Source of the DNA: Nitrososphaera sp.
Lineage (GTDB): Archaea > Thermoproteota > Nitrososphaeria > Nitrososphaerales > Nitrososphaeraceae
Assembly (NCBI RefSeq): GCF_013388945.1
Contig: NZ_JACAEH010000002.1
Coordinates: 1 to 64,000 of the forward strand
Length of the DNA stretch: 64,000 nt
Direction: 5' to 3'
Below the pieces are notes generated by a model. The model saw only the letters and a list, made by a program, of their open reading frames with translations. It was not told where the DNA came from and did not search any database. The position numbers and the translations under genes are program-made. Of this stretch, positions 43,638-51,511 are shown piece by piece. Position 1 is the stretch's first letter; each line of letters begins with the position of its first letter.

Positions 43638-44579
43638 ATGACCCATGTACGGACCATGCTCACGAAGGCAAGACTCTTGTCTGCGGTGGCAGTGGCGCTA
43701 CTTGTTGAATCCGCCGGGGCATATTGGGATATTTCCTACCATTCTCTCAATGAAGTTGATACGTTCTTCCAGCCCGCCCACATGCTCATCTATTCAGGAG
43801 CGGCAGGTGCTCTGGCCTTCGGGCTTGTCATGGCTGTAGTCCACAAGGTAAAGCGCTTTGCAATCCTTTCAGCAGTCATTCTGGCCGCAGGCTATGCGGA
43901 CATGCAGTGGCATGAAACCTTCGGGTTTGACGGCCTCTTGTCTCCTGTGCACGTGGCGCTGATGGGAGCCACCGCCGGACAGGCAGTCGCCGTTTTCCGC
44001 ATGGCCTCTACGGCAAGAGCAAAGACCTTTGCACTTTCAGCCGTGTGGCTGTCGTTTGCCTTTGCGCTGTTCATGTTCTCTCTTCCTGCCAGCAAGACCG
44101 AGGCATTTGACTTTAATCCGCCGGCCCTGTTCACCCTCGGTTTGGGCATAGTAGCCTTTCCTCTGCTATCGCTTCTGGTCATGGGGCAGGCAAAGGCCAA
44201 CGGTATCCGGCCGGTGATCGTGACTGCAATCTACACCGGCATCATATCAATTGCGACGCTTGCATTCAACCCGCACGTCAGCTGGATAGTGCCGCTTTTC
44301 CTGCTTAACGTGGCAGGCGCGTACGCCATAGAGCGGTGGGAAGTAGCCAAGCTCTTTGCTGGAGCCGGCTGGCTTTTGACCTATGCACCTTTTTCCGCGT
44401 TCGTAGTTGGCTATGGTCTGTATGGTCAGGTGGCAGGAGTCGAGCAATTCACTGACATGGCCATCAAGACCCAGTGGGCTATCCCTCTCATGGTGTCGGC
44501 CGGAGGGTTGGTTGGTCTCTTGTTATCGGTAAGAACTGGACTGGCGTCAAAGTCATTCTGCTCGATTGTCCGCAGATAA
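43638..44579 (+). CDS. polytopic membrane protein of unknown function
   Basis: A 313-residue protein with about nine membrane segments. Conserved-looking polar residues lie in or near membranes: WDISYHSLNEVDTFFQPAH and DMQWHETFGFDGLLSPVH, which could bind metal or haem. It starts at ATG 43638 with a TATA-like catatcctaat about 25-30 bases ahead. The base composition is nearer to the core genome than its neighbours. Confidence 0.65.
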   Translation: MTHVRTMLTKARLLSAVAVALLVESAGAYWDISYHSLNEVDTFFQPAHMLIYSGAAGALAFGLVMAVVHKVKRFAILSAVILAAGYADMQWHETFGFDGLLSPVHVALMGATAGQAVAVFRMASTARAKTFALSAVWLSFAFALFMFSLPASKTEAFDFNPPALFTLGLGIVAFPLLSLLVMGQAKANGIRPVIVTAIYTGIISIATLAFNPHVSWIVPLFLLNVAGAYAIERWEVAKLFAGAGWLLTYAPFSAFVVGYGLYGQVAGVEQFTDMAIKTQWAIPLMVSAGGLVGLLLSVRTGLASKSFCSIVRR

Positions 44580-44585
44580 CTCTGC

Positions 44586-45254
44586 TTAGAAACACGATCT
44601 TACCACGGATTTCAGCTTCCTGACTGCATTCTGCCGTTCCCTTCTGGTAAATCCTCGTTTGTTCAGCAGGGCATCATAATACTCGAAAACATCGCGTATC
44701 TTGGCTCCTTCCTTGCCCAGGGCGTATGATGCCCAAGTATCAGGATTCCCGACCCTGTATCTGCTGAAAGGGGTCCGCATCACAAAGAACCTCGTACTCT
44801 CGTGATTTGCGATCCTGACAGGCCGGTATCCAACAAGTGGCAGGTCTACAGTGACTACTCTGACCTTCTTTCCGTTATCAAGCAGTCTCTCAAATTCAGC
44901 CACTTCGTGAGCAGTCCTCTCGTGACCTTCGTATATCACTGTGGCATCTGACACGTCATAGCTGAAGTAATCGGCACAGTAAAGCTCAGTCCGGTCAAGC
45001 TGTTTCCTTGTCAACTTTCTCCTTGCTTCATTTACGGAACGACTGAATCTGGCAAAGTCCATCTCGATTCCCACTGCCTTCTTTGCTCTTGTTTTGCGTA
45101 CTACATCAAATACAAGATAACCGTGGCCTGACCCAAAGTCATAAAAGGTATCATTTTTTGTTATCTTGGCAAGCTCTATCAGAGTGTTTCTTTCCTGCGG
45201 ATTAAGTGCAGTCGCCGGCCCGATATCATCAGGTCTCCTTCCGATGATGTCCAA
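44586..45254 (-). CDS. DOT1-like class I SAM methyltransferase
   Basis: A 222-residue methyltransferase. Motif I is FYDFGSGHGYLVFDV, and motif II is AVGIEMDFARFS, a pattern resembling the DOT1 and related methylases. Motif IV region is ADYFSYDVSDATVIY. It starts at a TTG (45254), with TATA-like gatattatag (about 45281-45290). Protein lysine methylation is a possibility, but RNA or DNA could also be the target. Confidence 0.68.
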   Translation of the reverse strand: MDIIGRRPDDIGPATALNPQERNTLIELAKITKNDTFYDFGSGHGYLVFDVVRKTRAKKAVGIEMDFARFSRSVNEARRKLTRKQLDRTELYCADYFSYDVSDATVIYEGHERTAHEVAEFERLLDNGKKVRVVTVDLPLVGYRPVRIANHESTRFFVMRTPFSRYRVGNPDTWASYALGKEGAKIRDVFEYYDALLNKRGFTRRERQNAVRKLKSVVRSCF

Positions 45255-45307
45255 TTACCATGTCGACAACTGTCTCCGAGTCTATAATATCTTGTGTCGC
45301 CGGTCCA

Positions 45308-45622
45308 TCAGCCAAGAAGCCACGACAGGAAGTCGTCATCACAGCCCTTCTTACCACGGGTGTTACCCGGCGGGCAGTGCCTTGATATCATCTTCTTCTC
45401 AACATCATAGGTATCTAGGTTGCTCATAGTATATCCACTGATGAAGCACGCTCCAAGCGCATCGCCTTCATGCAGATGTTCTCGAGTTCTGCGTCGGAGG
45501 TCATTGGTTCGACCCACGTACCGCGTGGAGCCGTCGCAGTCTACTATCCTGTACACTCCGGGATTGTCTGGTATATGGCCCAGCGAGTCGCGAGAGTAGC
45601 CTGCTCGGAATCTCTTCAACAA
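45308..45622 (-). CDS. GIY-YIG domain protein
   Basis: A 104-residue single-domain nuclease-like protein. NPGVYRIVDCDGSTRYVGRT is a GIY-YIG motif variant, followed by R in LRRRTREHL (catalytic Arg) and a later Glu region (TYDVEKKM). It begins at a TTG 4 bases after the stop of the upstream regulator gene, in one transcript. It may nick DNA or join the defence module. Confidence 0.75.
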   Translation of the reverse strand: MLKRFRAGYSRDSLGHIPDNPGVYRIVDCDGSTRYVGRTNDLRRRTREHLHEGDALGACFISGYTMSNLDTYDVEKKMISRHCPPGNTRGKKGCDDDFLSWLLG

Positions 45623-45626
45623 ATCA

Positions 45627-45983
45627 TCACCGTGAGAGCACCTTTCTTACCTCCGGCAAGGCTAGTGCAAATCCAACATGCGCGCAATCAGAACTATTCT
45701 TGTCGGTTATGCATCTGAGCTTTTTGTTCCTTATCTGAACTTCAAAGAATCTGCCCCCCTTGCGTTCATCCTTTAGAGTGAGAATATCCTCATTGAAACC
45801 AACGACGGAGATAAACTGCGCAGCGGTCAACATGTCCCTACGTTCGAGCTCCATCAAGGCAGATTCAGAGATGAAGGCTGCAAACGAGATTGCGCGTTTC
45901 TGCTTTTCAGTTTCATGCTTTTGCTCAAGCTGTCGTAATGACTCGCCGCTCATAGTGACGGTTTTTTGACCTCGCTTTGGCAA
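45627..45983 (-). CDS. small regulator upstream of the GIY-YIG gene
   Basis: A 118-residue protein starting at TTG 45983. The N terminus (KTVTMSGESLRQLEQKHET) resembles a ribbon-helix-helix domain; the remainder (EVQIRNKKLRCITDKNSS) is beta-rich. A TATA-like gttattaag (about 46006-46014) and a perfect 14-bp palindrome at 45987-46000 fit autoregulation. Divergent from the ubiquitin-like operon. Confidence 0.55.
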   Translation of the reverse strand: MPKRGQKTVTMSGESLRQLEQKHETEKQKRAISFAAFISESALMELERRDMLTAAQFISVVGFNEDILTLKDERKGGRFFEVQIRNKKLRCITDKNSSDCAHVGFALALPEVRKVLSR

Positions 45984-45986
45984 CTA

Positions 45987-46000
45987 TTTTCTTAAGAAAA
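45987..46000. promoter_or_regulatory. 14-bp palindromic operator
   Basis: The sequence ttttcttaagaaaa is a perfect palindrome placed between the TATA of the minus-strand regulator and its start codon. A dimeric repressor binding here would block transcription. Confidence 0.5.
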
Positions 46001-46031
46001 AAGCTCGCTTAATAACTTTGTGCACGCCGCG

Positions 46032-46088
46032 ACCGTTAGAAACCATAGGTAACCGTTACTAACCATGCCCTCGCCGCGGCCTTTTTAT
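46032..46088 (+). promoter_or_regulatory. promoter region of the Ubl operon with two direct repeats
   Basis: Fifteen-base repeats accgttagaaaccat (46032-46046) and accgttactaaccat (46052-46066) lie 20 bases apart, about two helix turns. They are followed by a TATA-like tttttatcc (about 46080-46088). The position upstream of TATA suits an activator of the ubiquitin-like operon. Confidence 0.5.
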
Positions 46089-46122
46089 CCTACCCTCTCT
46101 ATCAAGCTTGCCGGTAGGGTCG

Positions 46123-46410
46123 ATGAGCAGTCAATCATCAAACCAGGACACGAGAGGAAACACGCCGCGCTTTCAGGTAATTTTTGTGATCCAAGGCCGA
46201 GAGTTTCCTGTAACTGTGAACGCAAACCAAGCAATACGGGGTGCAGTGCAACAGGCACTACATGATTCGGGGAACCAAGGGTCTGCAGATGGCTGGCAGT
46301 TACGAACTGAAGACGGCCATCTACTTGACTTGCAGCAAAGCTTTGAGAGCCAGGGCATAACATCCACAGTCAAGCTGTTTCTGAGCAAGGGTGCTGGCCG
46401 CGGCGGATGA
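46123..46410 (+). CDS. ubiquitin-like modifier with exposed C-terminal Gly-Gly
   Basis: A 95-residue beta-grasp protein starting MSSQSSNQDTRGNTPRF; start taken at ATG 46123. The core runs FQVIFVIQGREFPVTVNANQ, an alpha helix (GAVQQALHDSG) and SFESQGITSTVKLFLSKG. It ends GAGRGG followed directly by the stop, so no protease is needed to expose Gly-Gly. It overlaps the E2-like gene by four bases (ATGA). It is predicted to be adenylated by the E1 at 47409 and passed to targets. Confidence 0.8.
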   Translation: MSSQSSNQDTRGNTPRFQVIFVIQGREFPVTVNANQAIRGAVQQALHDSGNQGSADGWQLRTEDGHLLDLQQSFESQGITSTVKLFLSKGAGRGG

Positions 46411-46886
46411 AAGTGAGACGACTCCTTGACCCTTTAGTGGCTAGGGTCAAGTATGCAGGAGCCCTTGGTGAGCTTCAATCTGTCGAAGACACATACAAAG
46501 AGATATGGAGAATAAGGCAAGCAGAGTACCCAATAATTCTCATAGATATCATATCAGCTAAGAGCCGAAATCCTTGTCTTACACTGTATCTGGACCTGCG
46601 TAACTATGATTTCGCGCCTCCGAGTGCAACGCTGCTAACGATGGATTTGAGAAAGCGGCTGCTGCCGGAGAACGTGCCGGCGGTAGTTGAAGGTTCCGAG
46701 TCAGCCAAAGGGCATCTTGCGGGCACTCCGCAGACTGGGCTTTGGTTCTGCAGCCCTGGTTTTTACGAGTACCATGATTTTTACTATCCGATGGACAGGT
46801 GGGAATTGATAAGGGGAACAGATATGGGGCAGCTGACTTGGATTGTAAATCAAGCTTGCAATCTTGTCGATCGCCAGAAGATTTAG
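46407..46886 (+). CDS. E2-like conjugating protein
   Basis: A 159-residue protein. LTLYLDLRNYDFAPPSATLL parallels the E2 strand with the YP/PP loop. The segment GLWFCSPGFYEYHDFYYPMD has C115 as the candidate catalytic cysteine with a nearby histidine, and is followed by W and a C-terminal helix (QLTWIVNQACNL). The protein is small and divergent. A related metal-binding family in such operons (CEHH type, as I recall) is an alternative. It sits between Ubl and JAMM genes. Confidence 0.65.
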   Translation: MKVRRLLDPLVARVKYAGALGELQSVEDTYKEIWRIRQAEYPIILIDIISAKSRNPCLTLYLDLRNYDFAPPSATLLTMDLRKRLLPENVPAVVEGSESAKGHLAGTPQTGLWFCSPGFYEYHDFYYPMDRWELIRGTDMGQLTWIVNQACNLVDRQKI

Positions 46887-46899
46887 GGAGTCGAGCATT

Positions 46900-47370
46900 T
46901 TGAGTATTCAGACTATCGAAATAACACGATCGATTCTCTCCAAGACGTTTAATTTTTTGAGAATGCACGGTAAACAGGGTAATGAATCGCATGCTTTGTG
47001 GGTTGGAGACACAGGTGAGGGTGTCTTGAAAGTAAGCGATGTATGGTTTCCACAACAGTACAACTCGCCTATCGAGTATGTTGTGCCTGAAGAAGAAATC
47101 CATCGTCTGAACGTAAAGTTGAACCAATCTGGACTAGCCGCGCTCGCCCAGATTCATACACACCCCGGAGAGGCATTTCACAGCTCAGTTGACAATGATG
47201 GCTCTGCACTTCTAGTCCTTCCCGGAGCGCTTAGCATAGTCATACCAGACTATGGCTTCGTTAAGGAGGACGACCCCGGAATATGGGCGCTATACCAGTA
47301 TGACGGGCGCAGATGGAAAGAAACCTCTGACGACAAGGAGGCGAAGAGGAGATTATTCAGAATAATCTAG
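46900..47370 (+). CDS. JAMM/JAB deconjugating metalloprotease
   Basis: A 156-residue protein starting at TTG 46900 (MSIQTIEITRS), preceded by agggag. The zinc site is Glu near NESHALWVG and H86-T-H88-P in LAQIHTHPGEAFHSSVDND, with a serine and aspartate after it, as in Rpn11-type proteases. It would remove the Ubl from targets. The open frame continues to 46864 but that overlaps the E2-like gene. Confidence 0.85.
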   Translation: MSIQTIEITRSILSKTFNFLRMHGKQGNESHALWVGDTGEGVLKVSDVWFPQQYNSPIEYVVPEEEIHRLNVKLNQSGLAALAQIHTHPGEAFHSSVDNDGSALLVLPGALSIVIPDYGFVKEDDPGIWALYQYDGRRWKETSDDKEAKRRLFRII

Positions 47371-47408
47371 GATTCAATATTGATCCTGCATCGGCTAAGA
47401 ACATCGAA

Positions 47409-48902
47409 GTGATGTCAGCCGTATCCAGCATTGAAAAAGTGGGAGACTTGAGGAGAATCGCAGACTCTTTTAGAGTAGATGTGGTGTTTCAGGACGGTTC
47501 AAAAAATGACCCGAATATGGTCATGTCCTGCTTCATTGCACTGAACCTGCTCCCCCGATTTCTAAAAATGGTTCGTTACAAGGGCGACACGGGCATACTA
47601 GGTAACTTCCCACCGTCTCATACCGCGAAAATCAATCTAGGCAACGATGATAGCGGCTGGAAACCACACGTTACTCTAGTTTTTGGAAAGGATCCAGTTG
47701 TTGCTCAGAACCGCGTAATTTACGTCGGCTCTGCAGGCTGGAGCATTTGCCTGTCTACAAAAAAGCCCTGTGGCTGGGATTCCGCAGCCAACGTTAATCG
47801 TATTGCGGCAATGTATGCAGGAACTCTTGCGGTAGGCGAAGTCTTCAAGATGCTTTTGTCTTCTCTGAATGTGAAATCAGAGTTGGTCGACACACTGGAG
47901 TACGACCTAGTCACACACGGAACGACAAAGAACCACCCAGTCATCGAACCTAAGATACCCTCCATTATGCATTTAGAAGATCTCACTATCGTGGGCTGCG
48001 GAGCAATCGGACAAGCTTTGATAGTGGCACTTGCGAATTCAACGTATCTTTCTGGCCACATAACACTGGTGGATCAGGACAAGTTAGAGCCCTCGAATGA
48101 ACAGCGCTACATCCTCGGGTACGAGGAAAAGAGAGGCCAGATGAAAGTGAACGTTGCACAGGGAGTTCTTAGTGAGAACAATAACTTGCTGTCTGTGACC
48201 GTATTACCTATGAAGTATGAAGACGCCATGTCTGCTTTCGAGTATTCGCCCCTAGGTTCTGAGATAGTCGCGTCAGTCGATAACGAGAGGACTAGAATCA
48301 ACATTCAAGCAGCCATCCCAAGACTGCTATGGAATGTATGGACCGATGTCTCCGAGGGAAGTGTGAGGTACGGAGTAGGCCGACACGTTCTCGATACCGA
48401 TCTCGAATGTGCTGCGTGCTCATATTTTCCAAAGGAGAAAGCCCCTTCCTCACAGCTTGCGATGAATGCGATTCGGACCGGGATTCCAGAAGCGGAACTG
48501 CAAGACAGGATTGCAAAAGGAGATGTATGCAAGCCAGAGGATGTGGAAAGAATCGCAAAAACTCATAATCTTGTCGTCGATGGGTTGCGTGGACTTGTAG
48601 GCATGCGCCTGAAAGAGGTCCTGCACGGAGAATGCGGTGTATTCAGCATAAGAATGCCTGAAAAGCATGAAACTACTCCTGCACCACACGCGCCAGTGAT
48701 GGCAGGTACCATACTGGCCTCCCAGATAATCCTGTCTCGCTTGCCGTTACCTGAAGGCGCAAGACTGGTAGAATCAGTCGCAGAATTTGAGTCATTTTCT
48801 ATTCCTAGTTCCAACTGCTTGATGAGGAAGAGAAAAAATACGTCGTGTTTCTGTAACGACCCCGTATATGTCGAAGCGTATCGTATAAAGTGGAAGAAAT
48901 AG
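47409..48902 (+). CDS. E1-like ubiquitin-activating (ThiF-fold) enzyme
   Basis: A 497-residue protein starting at GTG 47409 or ATG 47412. Residues 1-185 form a divergent domain (VIYVGSAGWSICL, RIAAMYAGTLAVGEVFK). The adenylation domain (about 190-450) has DLTIVGCGAIGQAL, Asp in LVDQDKLEPSNEQRYILG, K246 (QMKVNVA) and Asp in VASVDNERTR. Cys pairs C334/C337 (ECAACSY) and C480/C482 may bind zinc. It should adenylate the Ubl C terminus; C374 or C409 could carry the thioester. It closes the operon. Confidence 0.88.
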   Translation: MMSAVSSIEKVGDLRRIADSFRVDVVFQDGSKNDPNMVMSCFIALNLLPRFLKMVRYKGDTGILGNFPPSHTAKINLGNDDSGWKPHVTLVFGKDPVVAQNRVIYVGSAGWSICLSTKKPCGWDSAANVNRIAAMYAGTLAVGEVFKMLLSSLNVKSELVDTLEYDLVTHGTTKNHPVIEPKIPSIMHLEDLTIVGCGAIGQALIVALANSTYLSGHITLVDQDKLEPSNEQRYILGYEEKRGQMKVNVAQGVLSENNNLLSVTVLPMKYEDAMSAFEYSPLGSEIVASVDNERTRINIQAAIPRLLWNVWTDVSEGSVRYGVGRHVLDTDLECAACSYFPKEKAPSSQLAMNAIRTGIPEAELQDRIAKGDVCKPEDVERIAKTHNLVVDGLRGLVGMRLKEVLHGECGVFSIRMPEKHETTPAPHAPVMAGTILASQIILSRLPLPEGARLVESVAEFESFSIPSSNCLMRKRKNTSCFCNDPVYVEAYRIKWKK

Positions 48903-48973
48903 AATCGAAGGTGCAGATTGAATAACTACCACGTCAACATGTTTATCATATAGAAAATTGCTCTAATTGTTCC

Positions 48974-50011
48974 TTGAATACGGATCAGTTTTTCGAAGAA
49001 TTCATAAAGGCTTACAAGTTGATATGCAAGCAATTCGGCTTAGAGAGTCTCCTGCATGAAGTAAGAAGACTGGAGACAAAGCATGTAGGTCTAGACTACA
49101 TATCATACGCCCAATCCCAAGATTGTTCCATTAACTTTAGTGTTAGAAGCAACAGTGATGATTCAGATATTATTGGAGACAGTGTGACAGTTTCACTAGA
49201 GATAGAAACTCCTAAGCTCTTCCGCTCAAAGCATTTGCAGGCGGAACTAACCAGATCGAAATTCAAGAAGGGATTTCTGCAAAGGTGGAGCCTCACCAGG
49301 ATCAGACAATTCGGGCGATGGCTCGAGGCAGAACCTATTGATGTCATTTTCCACGACATGGATGTACGGGTGTACGGTCTTCCAGGAAGTACAAGACCAA
49401 CGGTTGCAGAGTTTGTTACAGTCATTGCAGGTCTCGAAAAGCGACAGCAACCGAGGAAGCTGCTTGTTTACAGATTTCACCACCATGAAAAGTACAGTGA
49501 AGCGGAATTTTTTAGCTATGCTCTTTGGATATGCGTTACCGATTACGATTTCTGGATTGTCTTTCCTAATGCCGCCGGGCTGAGCGGAGGTGAGAACTTT
49601 AGGGATTATTGTTTCATTGAAGAGTTGTTGGAAAACGCCAGCAGGAAGCTTAAGCCTGATATCCGCGATCTGGACGTGGATTATGAAGACTTGGAAGGAT
49701 ATTTGCTGCAACATGCAGTAACATTTGGAAGTAGGGAAAGCGAAGTCAACCGGCTCAAGGCAATACTAAAGATAATCTCAGAGGGAATCTACTTTGTCCT
49801 ACTTATCGAGGGAGATGATGATGAGGCAGCTGCATACATGCTATTTTCCTTCAGCTTGGTATATGCCATACTTATCGGAATCCCGATCGCAATCGTGAGT
49901 CTGTTCTATGCATACTGGATAGAATCCAAGGTTCAATCTCAACTATCTGACTACCTTTATTCCGACTTGGGAATTCCTTACGGCAGCCTAGGCGATCTCA
50001 AGCTGCTGTGA
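48974..50011 (+). CDS. membrane-anchored protein of unknown function
   Basis: A 345-residue protein starting at a TTG (48974) about 25 bases after a TATA-like gtttatcatatag. Residues 1-270 form a soluble alpha-beta domain (DVIFHDMDVRVYGLPGS, LWICVTDYDFWIVFPN). One to two membrane segments lie near 290-320 (AYMLFSFSLVYAILIGIPIAIVSLFYAYW cut to its first residues AYMLFSFSL). It follows the E1 gene closely and may be the effector or sensor of the module; no family is recognised. Confidence 0.55.
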   Translation: MNTDQFFEEFIKAYKLICKQFGLESLLHEVRRLETKHVGLDYISYAQSQDCSINFSVRSNSDDSDIIGDSVTVSLEIETPKLFRSKHLQAELTRSKFKKGFLQRWSLTRIRQFGRWLEAEPIDVIFHDMDVRVYGLPGSTRPTVAEFVTVIAGLEKRQQPRKLLVYRFHHHEKYSEAEFFSYALWICVTDYDFWIVFPNAAGLSGGENFRDYCFIEELLENASRKLKPDIRDLDVDYEDLEGYLLQHAVTFGSRESEVNRLKAILKIISEGIYFVLLIEGDDDEAAAYMLFSFSLVYAILIGIPIAIVSLFYAYWIESKVQSQLSDYLYSDLGIPYGSLGDLKLL

Positions 50012-50102
50012 CTGCGAGTTTACAACTTCTAAGGAAGTTAATGTTCTCAATAGTAAGCTTTCTTCAATAAAGTTCATCTAGTCAGATACTTAGACAAGGT
50101 CA

Positions 50103-51281
50103 TTGAGTGGAAAAAACTCTGAGGAAGAACGCATCGTTAAGCTCTTTCACACAGCCATCTCTGAACCTGATGACAGGCAAGGGTTTGAAAGTATTAAGGA
50201 AATAACTACTCTTGTAGAACGTTCTAAGAAATATTCTGACCTTATTTTGCGACCTGACTTGGTCGATGCTTATTATATATTCAAACGGGAAAACATCGCC
50301 GTTAAAGCTTCTGTTGCGGAGGTAGAAAAGTTCCTGAAGGATAGTCTATTCAAGACAGCAGACTATGACTTTTACTTTCCCATCTACAGGGCGAAGAGAT
50401 ATCCCGATGGTTACAAGATTGGAAATTGTGTCGCACTGGCGTTTGAAAAGCTTCCTCAAAAGGTTCAAGAAATATTCCTGAAGGATTGGGATTCAGAATA
50501 CACACTTCAAGGAAGTGGTATGAGTAAAGAGCACTTCATAGTGTTGCACAAAGAATCCCTTTTCCTAAGCTGCAATTTGAAAGCAAATGGTCAGGGTGGT
50601 GCAACGACTAAGGCAAGAATGCAATGCGAACAAGCACTAGATCTCTTGAGAATCGTCCATGGCACATCATTTAAGATCAATGACTTTTGCTTCGTGGTAG
50701 ACAAGAGTTCAGAGGTCTTTCATCGTCTTCCGATTATGGAATTGCTCGAAGAAAAGGCAAGTGTACTATATTCCTCAGGTAGTGACTCTTTCATTTGCAC
50801 ACTGAACGATATTATGATTGCTCAAAGCCCGACGGAGTTGGAGCAAAAAATAAAAAATGCTGTCCATTTATTTGCAGTCGCTACTTCTGTTTCGTATCCG
50901 GAGGTAAAATTTGTCATTTTGTGCTCAGCCATGGAAGCAATGTTGCTTTCTAGTGGTGACAAAGACTATTTGGGATGGAAGCTTGCTGAGAGAGCAGCAT
51001 TTTTGCTAGAACCAAAAGCAAAACGGGAGAGCACTGCAAAAGAGGTTGCAGACTTGTATAATATGAGATCCAGATTCGTGCATCAGGATGCAAAAGATGA
51101 ACCTATAACAAGTGCAGATTATAGCTCGATTGAGAATGTCATGCTAAATGTTCTTCTTCGCCTAATTGAAATGAGAAAAAGAGGATATACACGAGTTTCA
51201 AAGTGCAAGAATGCGCAATTATCCATAGCAGACTACGTAGATATGGTAAAATATTCAGGAGTGGGCGATATAATTCTGTAG
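50103..51281 (+). CDS. ApeA-like HEPN protein
   Basis: A 392-residue protein. Residues 30-250 are beta-rich and resemble ApeA N-terminal domains; residues 265-365 form an ApeA-like HEPN (FVILCSAMEAMLL...LYNMRSRFVHQDAKD) with the RNase motif R322-x4-H327. HEPN RNases of this type cause abortive anti-phage defence. It starts at a TTG and is the last gene before the right end of the element. Confidence 0.75.
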   Translation: MSGKNSEEERIVKLFHTAISEPDDRQGFESIKEITTLVERSKKYSDLILRPDLVDAYYIFKRENIAVKASVAEVEKFLKDSLFKTADYDFYFPIYRAKRYPDGYKIGNCVALAFEKLPQKVQEIFLKDWDSEYTLQGSGMSKEHFIVLHKESLFLSCNLKANGQGGATTKARMQCEQALDLLRIVHGTSFKINDFCFVVDKSSEVFHRLPIMELLEEKASVLYSSGSDSFICTLNDIMIAQSPTELEQKIKNAVHLFAVATSVSYPEVKFVILCSAMEAMLLSSGDKDYLGWKLAERAAFLLEPKAKRESTAKEVADLYNMRSRFVHQDAKDEPITSADYSSIENVMLNVLLRLIEMRKRGYTRVSKCKNAQLSIADYVDMVKYSGVGDIIL

Positions 51282-51381
51282 ATACTGGTTTTGCTATTTG
51301 TGCAACTTTACGTAATAGTGGTTTCTTGACCCGCTACCACCACAACGTATGTAACGACTAGGTTTGCTGTCTTCACATGCG

Positions 51382-51402
51382 TAAAGCTTAAAGCTTAAAG
51401 CT
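51382..51402 (+). repeat. tandem heptamer (taaagct) x3
   Basis: Three exact copies of taaagct, followed by ta. It lies about 100 bases inside attR and may bind the integrase or an accessory factor. Confidence 0.5.
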
Positions 51403-51449
51403 TAGGCCGTCTAATCACAATTGGAACCCTCTTACTAGAACTAAGGTTA

Positions 51450-51480
51450 TGGCGGGCCCGTCGGGATTCGAACCCCCTCG
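51450..51480 (-). pseudogene. tRNA 3'-end fragment
   Basis: On the minus strand, ggttcgaatcccga-cgggcccg-cca resembles a T-loop, acceptor strand and CCA. No 5' half (gggcccg) is found upstream, and one side of the T stem is damaged, so it is a remnant, perhaps carried by another integration. Confidence 0.5.
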
Positions 51481-51482
51481 AG

Positions 51483-51511
51483 TTACCGGTAAAAACAAGC
51501 GTAAATCCCAC
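51483..51511 (+). repeat. right-end direct repeat, copy 1 (overlaps attR)
   Basis: A 29-base unit starting ttaccggtaaaaacaagcgt and ending in aaatcccac. It matches 51572-51600 at 27 of 29 positions. Integrase arm sites or leftovers of repeated integration are possible. Confidence 0.6.

Noticed and set aside
51450-51480. A complete tRNA gene on the minus strand
   Set aside because: Only the T-loop, acceptor strand and CCA remain; no 5' half is present.
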